Part shown: in pieces, positions 42,512 to 50,695 of the stretch
Layout: each line of letters begins with the position of its first letter
How positions within the stretch are numbered: position 1 is the stretch's first letter
From: Lachnospiraceae bacterium
Lineage (GTDB): Bacteria > Bacillota > Clostridia > Lachnospirales > Lachnospiraceae
Assembly (NCBI GenBank): GCA_009774145.1
Contig: VSND01000004.1
Location: 57,171 to 121,170 of the forward strand
DNA: 64,000 nucleotides
Direction: 5' to 3'
Position numbers and translations under genes: made by a program
Notes under the pieces: generated by a model
The model's database searches: none
What the model was told of the DNA's origin: nothing
Seen by the model: only the letters and a program-made list of their open reading frames with translations

Positions 42512-43114
42512 ATGAATCTTGCAGAGAAATACGTTACCGGTTTAAAAAAGGCATATTATGAAAACGGCGGAGAAGAACAGTGGGACGATTTTGAAAAAAT
42601 CGTACATGGTGCAGAAGAAGCAGATATGGAAAGGCTTCAGACTTTATATCCGGATCTTCCGGACAGCCTGTATCAGCTTTTAAAAATCGTGGATGGAACT
42701 TATTACAGAGTATATGCCGGAGAAAAAACGGCTTTTTATTTTCTGGGCTCAGATCTGGAAGAATATCCTTATTATCTGCTTTCTGCCGCACAGATGTGCC
42801 GGAAGGAGAAGCTGGACTGGCTTACGGATTATATAAACAGAGAATTTGAGGAAGAGGTTGAAATCGATGAAAAGATCATTGACCGGGCAGATCAAATGTG
42901 CTGGCTTCACTTTTCTGACTGTATGAATGGCGGCGGCACTTCCCGGCTGTTTATTGATTTTTCTCCCTCTGAGAAAGGGACGAAGGGACAGATTGTCCGG
43001 TTTCTGCATGATCCGGATGAAATCACAGTGATTGCGGACAGTTTTGATGAATATCTGCAGATGCTGATGGATTCGGAGTATGATTTTATTACAGAGGAAA
43101 CTATTGAGGAATAG
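42512..43114 (+). CDS. SUKH-like (SMI1/KNR4) protein
   Basis: Encodes 200 residues. LYPDLPDSLYQLLKIVDGTYY, then YFLGSDLEEYPYYLLSA and the acidic FEEEVEIDEK, and LFIDFSPSEKGTKGQIVRF near 150, are the SUKH arrangement. ATG at 42512 has AGGAGG 5 bases upstream. It follows the GNAT gene by 17 bases. Presumed immunity protein without an adjacent toxin. Confidence 0.75.
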   Translation: MNLAEKYVTGLKKAYYENGGEEQWDDFEKIVHGAEEADMERLQTLYPDLPDSLYQLLKIVDGTYYRVYAGEKTAFYFLGSDLEEYPYYLLSAAQMCRKEKLDWLTDYINREFEEEVEIDEKIIDRADQMCWLHFSDCMNGGGTSRLFIDFSPSEKGTKGQIVRFLHDPDEITVIADSFDEYLQMLMDSEYDFITEETIEE

Positions 43115-43172
43115 CGGCATTTTGACCTGCTTTTCGTACTTCTCTGCCATAAGAAATCCGGTTGCCGATGGC

Positions 43173-43316
43173 ACATTGAGCAGAGACGCACTGGCCAAAA
43201 TGGGGAAGAACGAAAAAGTAAGTCCTGATGTCATTGAGCGGATATGCTGTAAACTGCATTGCAGAACAGAAGAGGTCATAGTGTATGATGAAAATGCGGA
43301 AGAAATCAACCTGTAG
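43173..43316 (+). pseudogene. Remnant of a Cro/CI (XRE) family HTH regulator
   Basis: The frame reads TLSRDALAKMGKNEKVSPD followed by VIERICCKLHCRTEEVIVYD, which is the recognition helix and last helices of the small XRE regulators common in Clostridia. The first helices, start codon and ribosome site are missing. Upstream in frame the sequence is not HTH-like. The next gene overlaps its end. Confidence 0.6.
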
Positions 43317-43971
43317 GATTGCGACACCCGTATCCGACTGCCATAAAAGTACAGCGGGTACAATGCTGCTGCCGATGATCTCTGGCATCCTTTTGGGAAT
43401 CACTGCAAAACTTGTAGATGTGCCGTATATCACATGCGATTATCCTGTGTTTGATGATATGATGGGCCGATTTGGAATATGGGTCTGGGCGGCTGCGCTC
43501 ATAGCGGTGCGTTCCAGGACTCCTTTCCATGCAGCAGTGCGCTCTTTTGTCTTTTTTGTCGGAATGCTGTCTGCGTATTATGGATATACGGTTCTGTTTT
43601 TGAAATTTTTCCCTGGATCACAGATGGTTTTGTGGGGCGGTATTGCCATGATTACTCCGTTTTGCGGTTTCCTGATGTGGCACATCCATAAAAATACAAG
43701 TTATGCAGATCTGATTGCATCCCTGCCTTTTGTTTTATTCTTTACGGAATGGTATTTAACTGCTTTTACGGCGCAGAACTGGTCTTACAAAGACAGACTG
43801 CTGCTGTTTATCGCCTATTTATGCATGACACTTTCACTGGCAGCAGCAATTCCGACCAATAAGAGAAGAATATTTTCTCTGTTTTATGCCATGCTGCTGT
43901 CCGTTGTATTGATATGGCTTATACAGGCAGGAATCATGGTGAATTTTTATGATCAACTGCTGAATGTATGA
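43285..43971 (+). CDS. Polytopic membrane protein, unknown
   Basis: Encodes 228 residues with about six or seven membrane helices and short loops. No motif recognised. The start at 43285 lies within the XRE remnant; ATG 43366 (MLLPMISGILLG) is an alternative placing the first helix at the N-terminus. Confidence 0.65.
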   Translation: MMKMRKKSTCRIATPVSDCHKSTAGTMLLPMISGILLGITAKLVDVPYITCDYPVFDDMMGRFGIWVWAAALIAVRSRTPFHAAVRSFVFFVGMLSAYYGYTVLFLKFFPGSQMVLWGGIAMITPFCGFLMWHIHKNTSYADLIASLPFVLFFTEWYLTAFTAQNWSYKDRLLLFIAYLCMTLSLAAAIPTNKRRIFSLFYAMLLSVVLIWLIQAGIMVNFYDQLLNV

Positions 43972-44068
43972 TTCCCGGTAAACGGGGCAATCAATCTGTT
44001 TTTGAAAAGTAAACGGTCTGCCGATACGGAACCGGCAGGAAGACCAATAAGGAAGGAGAACGATTTAT

Positions 44069-44452
44069 ATGGATAGCAGAGAAGCAGAAATGCTGGCGGA
44101 ACCTGTGGTAAGAGAGGTTGTAAACTGTATAGCGGAAAAACGTTATGCGGATATTGAAAAATATGCTGAATTTGAATCCAGATCTTTGTCTGAATTTATG
44201 GAAATCATAGAAGGATTTCTGGAACTTAATGAACTGCCTTATATGGACCGGTTTGAAGTTCCATGTACATTCCGTCCTCAATATGAGTACCATCAGCTTT
44301 CCTGTATTTTGTATAAGGACGGAAGAGGTTTTCATGTACTGTATGGTCTGACAACGGATGGGGAATTGAATGATCTGACCCTGCTGATGGATTTTCTGTT
44401 TACAGAATCCGGAGCCCTGGCTGCCAAAATTCTGGATGCGCATGTGTTGTGA
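44069..44452 (+). CDS. Small acidic hypothetical protein, immunity-like
   Basis: Encodes 127 residues, acidic and cytoplasmic. The start, VVREVVNCIAEKRYADIEKY, and the later MEIIEGFLELNELPYMDRFE followed by beta strands resemble small immunity-type proteins; I cannot name the family. Ribosome site GGAAGGAG 9 bases upstream. Confidence 0.6.
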   Translation: MDSREAEMLAEPVVREVVNCIAEKRYADIEKYAEFESRSLSEFMEIIEGFLELNELPYMDRFEVPCTFRPQYEYHQLSCILYKDGRGFHVLYGLTTDGELNDLTLLMDFLFTESGALAAKILDAHVL

Positions 44453-44585
44453 AATGCTGCAAGATCCAGTGTGCTGTTTTAGGCGAAGAAGCCAGAGAGC
44501 TCAGATACACAGGATCTGCAAAATTCTTTATATGAAAAGAAACTGGAGTATGTACGAAAGCAGATGGAAATATAAAGAAAAAGAT

Positions 44586-44629
44586 ACAGAGGATACGTCG
44601 TGTTTTCCGGAATGTATCCTCTGTCTTTA
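44586..44629 (+). terminator. Hairpin terminator between converging units
   Basis: ACAGAGGATAC (44586-44596) pairs perfectly with GTATCCTCTGT (44614-44624), followed by CTTTAA. It ends 12 bases before the stop of the convergent AAA/nuclease gene. Confidence 0.6.
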
Positions 44630-44641
44630 AGGACAGCCTGT

Positions 44642-46351
44642 TCAGGGAGCGGCCATCCGCACCATGCAGGTATTCCTTCGGCATGCGATGCCGTATTTTA
44701 AGATGGTTGTCATCCCGTCGTCGATCAGCTGGTCCGCATAATTTTTTTCTTCGATCTGTTCCAGCGCCTTTTGGCAGGCGGATTCCAGATTCCGGCTTTC
44801 GGAATATTTCAGTTCAATGACGATTCCCAGGGAGATGGATTTTATTTTCACCAGAATGTCGCTGTAGCCTTTGCCGGACTCCGCATTGGACTTCAGGACC
44901 CAGTCTCTCTGATGGCTTAACAGTCCCAGCAGGATGCCGTGATAAAAGTTTTCTTTTTTCTCTTTTTGCACAGCAGTATCGCGGATGCTGATGGTTTGTC
45001 TTAAATAAGAACTGAACATCTGTTCGATCTTTGGAGCATCTCCTGTACGGAAAGCTTCACTGAAAGCGTTCAGTGCAAGAGCATCCTTTCGTACCTCTTC
45101 CTGAAACCAGGAAAGGATCTGTTCGATAAAGATGACACGGATCTCCTGATTGGGGATGACAAGTTCGTAGGTGTTCTGTTCTGTTTTTCTGCGTTTTGTC
45201 AGATAACCGGTGGTGTAGAGAACACTCCACAGATTGTCGATGCTGTCATACAGTTCCCGATAAGTCAGTTCTTCACGGATGGTTTTTGTGACTGGCAGGC
45301 CGTTCACCAGCTGATCCAGTTCTTCCATGGTCTGTTCGTCTGCTTTCTGAAGAAAAGTCCGGAGGATGGCGTTGCCGCTGGAATTGAGCCAGAAGGCTTC
45401 CGGAGAAGCATTCGGTTCAAAACGGAGCAGATCAATATAGTTGATTACATCCCAGGGGCAGTATACGTCGGAATTTCCGAAACGGTAGCCGTCATACCAT
45501 TTTTTGATCAGATCATAACGGTTTTCCAGTCCATAATATGCCAGCATACTCCGCACTTCAGAGTCGGAAAATCCGAAATGTTCATCAAACGGAACATTTG
45601 AGATTGATCTGACTTTAAAATTGTTCAGTCCGGTGAAGATACTTTCCTTCGCCACCCGGAGACATCCGGTCAGTACGGCGAAGAACAGATGTTCATTGGT
45701 CTTCAGCGCCTGTCCGAACAGCCCCCGGATCAGGTCGACCATCCGGTCATAATATCCGTACTGCTGCGCTTTGTCCAGCGGTACATCATATTCATCCACA
45801 AGCAGGATTATTTTCTGCCCGTAATAGCCGTGAAGAAGCCGTGACAGAAGCAGAAGACTTCCCCGGATGATTTCTTCGGATGCAGGGATATCCAGAGACC
45901 GGACCGGAAGACTCTGGATCAGGTGCAGGTAATCCTGTTCTTCTTCTCTGGAAAGCTGTCCGTCTTCCAGCAGGAACCGGAACCGGCGTGCCTCGTCCCG
46001 GATCACCGCATGCAGTGCGTACAGTGCTCCTTCATAATGTCTGGAATCCACGTTTTTCAGTGTAACAGAGATCACCGGAAATTTTCCCATGTATTTTTTA
46101 CAGAGTTCTTTTTCTTCTGAAACGGCAAGTCCGTCAAACAGAGCTGTATCACAGTCATAAGAAAAGAAATATTTGAGCATGCTCATGTTCAGAGATTTGC
46201 CGAAGCGTCTGGGACGTGTAAAGAGGTTTACTTCTCCCCAGTTATTCAAAAGTTCTGTGATCAGTCCGGTTTTATCCACATAGTAAAATCCTTCCGTACG
46301 TATTTTTTCAAAATTTTCGATGCCAATGGGAAGTTTTACTGTACGTTTCAA
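44642..46351 (-). CDS. AAA-ATPase-like / PD-(D/E)XK nuclease-like protein (paralogue 2)
   Basis: Encodes 569 residues. N-terminus LPIGIENFEKIRTEGFYYVD and variant P-loop R46-PRRFGK-S53; Walker B LLVDEYDVPLDKA; nuclease-like residues in YSDILVKI and IVIELKY (E513-x-K515). Very similar by eye to the protein at 50696-52525, less to 27097-28779. Start is TTG at 46351 with GGGGG 8 bases upstream. It stands alone behind a near-consensus promoter. Role of the family unknown; defence or mobile-element function has been suspected. Confidence 0.86.
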   Translation of the reverse strand: MKRTVKLPIGIENFEKIRTEGFYYVDKTGLITELLNNWGEVNLFTRPRRFGKSLNMSMLKYFFSYDCDTALFDGLAVSEEKELCKKYMGKFPVISVTLKNVDSRHYEGALYALHAVIRDEARRFRFLLEDGQLSREEEQDYLHLIQSLPVRSLDIPASEEIIRGSLLLLSRLLHGYYGQKIILLVDEYDVPLDKAQQYGYYDRMVDLIRGLFGQALKTNEHLFFAVLTGCLRVAKESIFTGLNNFKVRSISNVPFDEHFGFSDSEVRSMLAYYGLENRYDLIKKWYDGYRFGNSDVYCPWDVINYIDLLRFEPNASPEAFWLNSSGNAILRTFLQKADEQTMEELDQLVNGLPVTKTIREELTYRELYDSIDNLWSVLYTTGYLTKRRKTEQNTYELVIPNQEIRVIFIEQILSWFQEEVRKDALALNAFSEAFRTGDAPKIEQMFSSYLRQTISIRDTAVQKEKKENFYHGILLGLLSHQRDWVLKSNAESGKGYSDILVKIKSISLGIVIELKYSESRNLESACQKALEQIEEKNYADQLIDDGMTTILKYGIACRRNTCMVRMAAP

Positions 46352-46374
46352 GTTCTGCGCCCCCTTTCCCTTTT

Positions 46375-46403
46375 ATTATATATGGAGGAAGTTTCTGTTT
46401 CAA
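46375..46403 (-). promoter_or_regulatory. Promoter of AAA/nuclease paralogue 2
   Basis: On the minus strand TTGAAA (46398-46403), a 17-base spacer and consensus TATAAT (46375-46380), 23 bases before the TTG start. Confidence 0.8.
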
Positions 46404-46437
46404 GCGTTTCCAGGCGAATATTATGAAATTACTTTTC

Positions 46438-46466
46438 TGTACAAAACAGGAGAAAACCTGTATAAT
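46438..46466 (+). promoter_or_regulatory. Divergent promoter of the SUKH-like gene at 46508
   Basis: Weak -35 TGTACA (46438-46443), 17-base spacer, consensus TATAAT (46461-46466). A small CAGG/CCTG inverted repeat lies in the spacer. It is back-to-back with the AAA/nuclease promoter. Confidence 0.5.
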
Positions 46467-46507
46467 AATACCAGAAAGTGCAGAAGCAGAACAGGAGGAA
46501 TTGTACG

Positions 46508-47203
46508 ATGACAACCGCAGAAAAATATCTGAATATTTTAAAGGAACGGGAACCGCAGCTTTGGGAGGGACCATTGGAAAAATCAGCATTCACAGAGTGC
46601 GACCTGTCGACGATTGAGAAAGGGCTTGGGTATTCTCTGCCTTTGCCGTACCGGGAATTTCTGCAAAGTTATAAAATGCCGGAGGATGTTACCGTGCTTG
46701 TGTCTTTTTGCGGCGACTCCTATGCCAATTCGTGGGAGGAAACATATTCCCGTGAAGAACATGATTATGTGCCCCTTTCCGAAGATGACATTGGTCCGAC
46801 GGTGGAATTTAAGTGGCATAATATAAGAGGAAACAACGGAACAGAATTTCTGGAGAACCTCAGGGAAGAGCAGGGGATGCATGGAATGCAGGATCAATCC
46901 CCCTGTTTTCTGGAAGCGGGCTTTATAGAACTCGGCAATGTATATGGATACCTGACGTATCTGGATCTGGTAAACGGCGGCATCGTCACCATACACGAAG
47001 AAGGCGTTTATGACATGATGCTTGTGGATGGAGTCAACTGGGCAGACCGGTCGGAAGTAAGGGAGTATATGGAGGTGCAGAGGCTTTATATCTGTAAGAA
47101 TTTCAATGATTTTCTCCGGTTTGTATGTACGGGAGATTTTCTTGATGAAAATGAAGCGAAATTTCCGACACAGGAGGAGCTGGAGCGGGATTACTGCGAT
47201 TGA
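46508..47203 (+). CDS. SUKH-like (SMI1/KNR4) protein
   Basis: Encodes 231 residues. STIEKGLGYSLPLPYREFLQ, then CFLEAGFIELGNVYGYLTYL and FNDFLRFVCTGDFL, are clear SMI1/KNR4 features. ATG 46508 has AGGAGG 9 bases upstream. It is divergent from an AAA/nuclease gene and 45 bases before a DUF1877 gene. Confidence 0.85.
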   Translation: MTTAEKYLNILKEREPQLWEGPLEKSAFTECDLSTIEKGLGYSLPLPYREFLQSYKMPEDVTVLVSFCGDSYANSWEETYSREEHDYVPLSEDDIGPTVEFKWHNIRGNNGTEFLENLREEQGMHGMQDQSPCFLEAGFIELGNVYGYLTYLDLVNGGIVTIHEEGVYDMMLVDGVNWADRSEVREYMEVQRLYICKNFNDFLRFVCTGDFLDENEAKFPTQEELERDYCD

Positions 47204-47247
47204 TGCTGCCTGCTGTTGAATGACGGATTGTCAGAGGAGGAATGAAT

Positions 47248-47739
47248 ATGGCGTGTCTGGGAGTTCTATATGCGCTCACTGATGCGGAGCTGGCAGCGCT
47301 ATGTGCCAGGCCGGAAGAGGAACGCTACGAATATATGCTGGAGGAGATAGAGGAGCGGCTGCTTCGCACTCCCCGGGGATATGAGTTGGATAAGGCATGG
47401 CAGGGCATTCAGCTGTGTCTGGGCCGCGGAAAATGGAGTGAGCGCAACCGGGCGCCGCTGAATATCCTTGTGGGCGGAGAATTTCTGGTGGATACAGAAG
47501 AGGATCTGATCAGCCTGAAAAATCATGATGATGTCAGGCGGATTGTAGACTATCTGCAATGTCACGAGGTGAAGGATATTATACGAAAGAATTTTCCAAA
47601 AGTGGAAGCGGACAGCAGCGGGCTGCCGGCTTATGTTACGGATCTGGAATATCTGCTGTCCAACGCCGAGGGACTGCTGCCGTTCTATGAATATGCCCTC
47701 AGGGAACAGCTGCAGGTGATTTTTACAGTGGATTTGTGA
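47248..47739 (+). CDS. DUF1877 (YfbM-like) protein
   Basis: Encodes 163 residues. MACLGVLYALTDAELAAL at the start and YELDKAWQGIQLCLGRGKW in the middle are the DUF1877 signature. Function unknown; the family is often beside SUKH-type immunity genes. ATG 47248, with AGGAGG 7 bases upstream, is preferred over ATG 47242, which is too close to it. Confidence 0.85.
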   Translation: MACLGVLYALTDAELAALCARPEEERYEYMLEEIEERLLRTPRGYELDKAWQGIQLCLGRGKWSERNRAPLNILVGGEFLVDTEEDLISLKNHDDVRRIVDYLQCHEVKDIIRKNFPKVEADSSGLPAYVTDLEYLLSNAEGLLPFYEYALREQLQVIFTVDL

Positions 47740-47795
47740 GTGTAATACAGAGTATGGATCGAAAAGAACAATGAGTACCAGAAGGGATTCCATAT

Positions 47796-48128
47796 ATGGA
47801 AAAGAGATTCCTGACAGAAGTTGAGGAGCGCTTTATTCGTCAGACTTCCGCACTTGATCATTATGCGGTTGTAAAGCTGCAGATTTATACAATCGCTGCG
47901 GAAAAGGTGATTTTTGAAAATCATTGTGCTTTGGAGCAATTACCGGCAGAGTTTGCTGATTCTGTAGAAAAATGTGTATTTGATTATACTGCGGAATCCG
48001 GTATCTCGGGAATTCTTGTGTGCCTGACAGATGCAAAGTGGCGGCAGTATGATTCATCTGAAATGGATTTTAAAGTTGCAACATGGAAGGCTTTATTGAA
48101 AGTGTTTTCCAGAGAAAATAGAGACTAA
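47796..48128 (+). CDS. Small hypothetical protein
   Basis: Encodes 110 residues, cytoplasmic and mixed alpha/beta. No family recognised. Ribosome site GAAGGGA about 9 bases upstream; 56 bases after the DUF1877 gene. Its place in a run of small immunity-like genes is the only hint to function. Confidence 0.6.
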   Translation: MEKRFLTEVEERFIRQTSALDHYAVVKLQIYTIAAEKVIFENHCALEQLPAEFADSVEKCVFDYTAESGISGILVCLTDAKWRQYDSSEMDFKVATWKALLKVFSRENRD

Positions 48129-48190
48129 ATGCTTTTAAATGTCAGAAAGAGCAGAAGAAGACCTGGATTAAGAAGTTACTGCGGAGAAAA

Positions 48191-48598
48191 ATGATGAAGA
48201 AGAGAATTCCATATGCGTTTGCAGCGTTGCTTCTGTTTTTGACAGAAGCAGTGATCGCTTTAATGGTTTATGATGATTTTATAAGGCCATATATGGGTGA
48301 TGCGCTCGTCGTCATTCTGATATACTGTATGGTAAGGACTGTCGTTCCGGAAAAAATGATACTGTTGCCGCTTTATGTTTTCCTTTTTGCGTGTTTTACA
48401 GAATTCATGCAGTATCTGCATATTGTGGAACGACTTGGACTGCAGGATTATACGTTCTTCCGCATTTTGATCGGAATGGTATTTGACTGGTCGGATATTC
48501 TGTCCTATGGGGTCGGGTGTATGCTGCTGGGAGTATACGAGGCTGTGAAAAGCAGATACTTCAGAAAAGGGGGAAACGGCCGTGGAGATCGTGTCTGA
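48191..48598 (+). CDS. DUF2809 family membrane protein
   Basis: Encodes 135 residues with four membrane helices. The motif CFTEFMQYLHIVERLGLQDY and FDWSDILSYGVGCMLLGVYE match DUF2809 proteins, which are unknown in function. Start at 48191 or 48194. Confidence 0.82.
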   Translation: MMKKRIPYAFAALLLFLTEAVIALMVYDDFIRPYMGDALVVILIYCMVRTVVPEKMILLPLYVFLFACFTEFMQYLHIVERLGLQDYTFFRILIGMVFDWSDILSYGVGCMLLGVYEAVKSRYFRKGGNGRGDRV

Positions 48599-48623
48599 TT
48601 ATCTGAGGGGAGGTTCCGGATGA

Positions 48624-49091
48624 ATGATAAGAATCAGAGAGATTCAAAGCTCCGAATACCATGTTCTGAGCGATTTTCTATATGAAGCAATCTATGTTCC
48701 GGAGGGACCGGCGCCGCCAAAGGAGATCATAAACAGACCGGAGCTGCAGGTATATATTGCAGATTTTGGCCGGAAGAAGGATGATCTCGGTCTGGTAGCG
48801 GAAGACGGACACAGAATCGTCGGCGCTGTATGGAGCCGTATCATGAATGATTACGGTCATGTGGATGATGAAACTCCTTCCATTGCCATTTCCGTATATA
48901 AAGATTACAGGAATCATGGAACTGGCACGGGTTTATTGCAGAACATGCTGGGAATATTAAAAAGGAATGGATATAGACAGGTTTCTCTGTCTGTACAGAA
49001 AAGTAATTATGCAGTCAGAATGTATCAAAAAGCCGGTTTTGAGATTGTGGACGAAAAGGAAGAAGAATATATCATGATATGCAGGCTGTAA
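48624..49091 (+). CDS. GNAT-family N-acetyltransferase
   Basis: Encodes 155 residues. Motif A is ISVYKDYRNHGTGTGLLQNM and motif B is NYAVRMYQKAGFEIV. Substrate unknown. GGGGAGG (48607-48613) serves ATG 48624; an out-of-frame ATG at 48620 lies between them. The gene ends 41 bases before a truncated amidohydrolase. Confidence 0.87.
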   Translation: MIRIREIQSSEYHVLSDFLYEAIYVPEGPAPPKEIINRPELQVYIADFGRKKDDLGLVAEDGHRIVGAVWSRIMNDYGHVDDETPSIAISVYKDYRNHGTGTGLLQNMLGILKRNGYRQVSLSVQKSNYAVRMYQKAGFEIVDEKEEEYIMICRL

Positions 49092-49132
49092 GGAAAAGGA
49101 ATCGTTAACCAGGAACAGGAAGCGGTTCCTGA

Positions 49133-50203
49133 AAAAAATGCGGTAAATCCGGTCTGATCGCCCTGGCGGGAGGGAAGAGAGAAGGGAAAGTATTTCTGCT
49201 TCGGGCGGATATGGATGCACTGCCCATCGAAGAAGAAACAGAGGAGGATTTTGCGTCTGTGAATGGCTGTATGCACGCCTGCGGGCACGACATGCACACG
49301 GCCATGCTGCTGGGCGCGGCAAAACTTCTGAAGATGCATGAAGAGGAGATAGAAGGTACGGTAAAACTCATGTTTCAGCCTGCCGAAGAGATCTTTGAGG
49401 GTTCCCGCAATATGATAGAATCCGGCCTGCTGAACGATCCGGATGTGGATGCGGCGCTGATGGTTCATGTGACGGCGGGGATGCCTTTTGAAGCCGGTAC
49501 GGTGGTCGTTGCAGATGCCGGCGTCAGCGCTCCGGCAGCCGATTATTTTGAGATCCGGGTACAGGGAACGGGCTGTCATGGCTCCATGCCCAACATGGGA
49601 GTTGATCCGCTGAATGCAGCGGCTCATATTCTGCTTGCGCTTCAGGAAATCCATTCCCGGGAGCTGGCAATGGATGACCGGGCTGTTCTGACGGTAGGAA
49701 CGCTGCATGCAGGAACTGCTGCCAATGCGATTCCGGATGCGGCAGTCATGGGCGGAAGCATCCGGACTTTTGATGAAGAAGTGCGTTCGCTTATAAAAGA
49801 AAGACTGGTGCAGATTGCGGAAGGAACGGCAAAGGTTTTCCGGGCAGAAGCAAAGGTGACATTTGGAAGCGGGTGCCCGACTCTGGTAAATGATCAGGAA
49901 CTGTCTGCCTGTGCTGAAACATACGCCAAAGAACTGCTGGGCAGGAACAGAGCATTTTCTGTTCGGGATCTGAATGCCATGAGCAAAGGACAGAAATCTT
50001 CGAAAGCAGCCGGCTCCGAAGATTTTGCATACGTCAGCCAGGAAGTGCCGTCCATTATGCTGGCGCTGGCTGCCGGACAGCCGGAAAAGGGGTATGTGTA
50101 TCCCCAGCATCATCCAAAAGTCCGGTTCGATGAGGATGCGCTGGTAAACGGCAGCGCGGTCTATGCTTATATGGCGATGCGGTGGCTTTCAGAACACAGA
50201 TGA
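49133..50203 (+). pseudogene. M20-family amidohydrolase lacking its N-terminus
   Basis: The frame opens after a TGA at 49130-49132 and reads KKCGKSGLIALAGG, then FLLRADMDALPIEEET and CMHACGHDMHTAMLLGAAKL, characteristic of M20D amidohydrolases (N-acyl amino acid hydrolases). Metal-site elements ACGHD, PAEE and the C-terminal SEDFAYVSQEVPS are intact. About 60-70 N-terminal residues that normally include the RR-x-LH-x-x-PE motif and the start codon are missing, and no ribosome site precedes the first ATG (49211). It abuts the GNAT gene, so a deletion probably joined them. Confidence 0.75.
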
Positions 50204-50221
50204 TTTGGAAAAGAGGTTGTC

Positions 50222-50680
50222 ATGATAAGGGAATACAAAGATGCTGACCGGGATTCAATTATGAAGCTCTGGCTGAATACCAACATACAGTCTCACAGCT
50301 TCATTTCAGAGGAATACTGGCGCAGCCATTATGATATGGTAAAGGAAATGCTGCCGAAAGCAGAACTGTACGTATATGAAGATGATACATCTGGGACAGT
50401 GGAAGGTTTTATCGGATTGACCGGGGATTATATCGCAGGAATTTTCGTGAGAGCGGATGTACAGTCCAAAGGAATCGGAAAGCAGTTACTGGACCATGCA
50501 AAAATGCGTAAGACCGGCCTGAGTCTGAAGGTTTACCGGAGAAATGAACGGGCAGTCCGGTTTTATCTGAGGGAACAGTTTGTTGTCGATTCTGAATCCA
50601 TCGATGAAGACACAAACGAAAAAGAGTTTGTGATGAAATGGGATTCATCCGGGATATGCCATACGCAGGACATGCCGTAA
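50222..50680 (+). CDS. GNAT-family N-acetyltransferase
   Basis: Encodes 152 residues. Motif A is GIFVRADVQSKGIGKQLLDH, and motif B NERAVRFYLREQFVV. The layout resembles YjaB-type acetyltransferases. It stands 15 bases before the AAA/nuclease gene and is probably co-transcribed with it. Confidence 0.85.
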   Translation: MIREYKDADRDSIMKLWLNTNIQSHSFISEEYWRSHYDMVKEMLPKAELYVYEDDTSGTVEGFIGLTGDYIAGIFVRADVQSKGIGKQLLDHAKMRKTGLSLKVYRRNERAVRFYLREQFVVDSESIDEDTNEKEFVMKWDSSGICHTQDMP

Positions 50681-50695
50681 GAAGGGGGATGCCAT

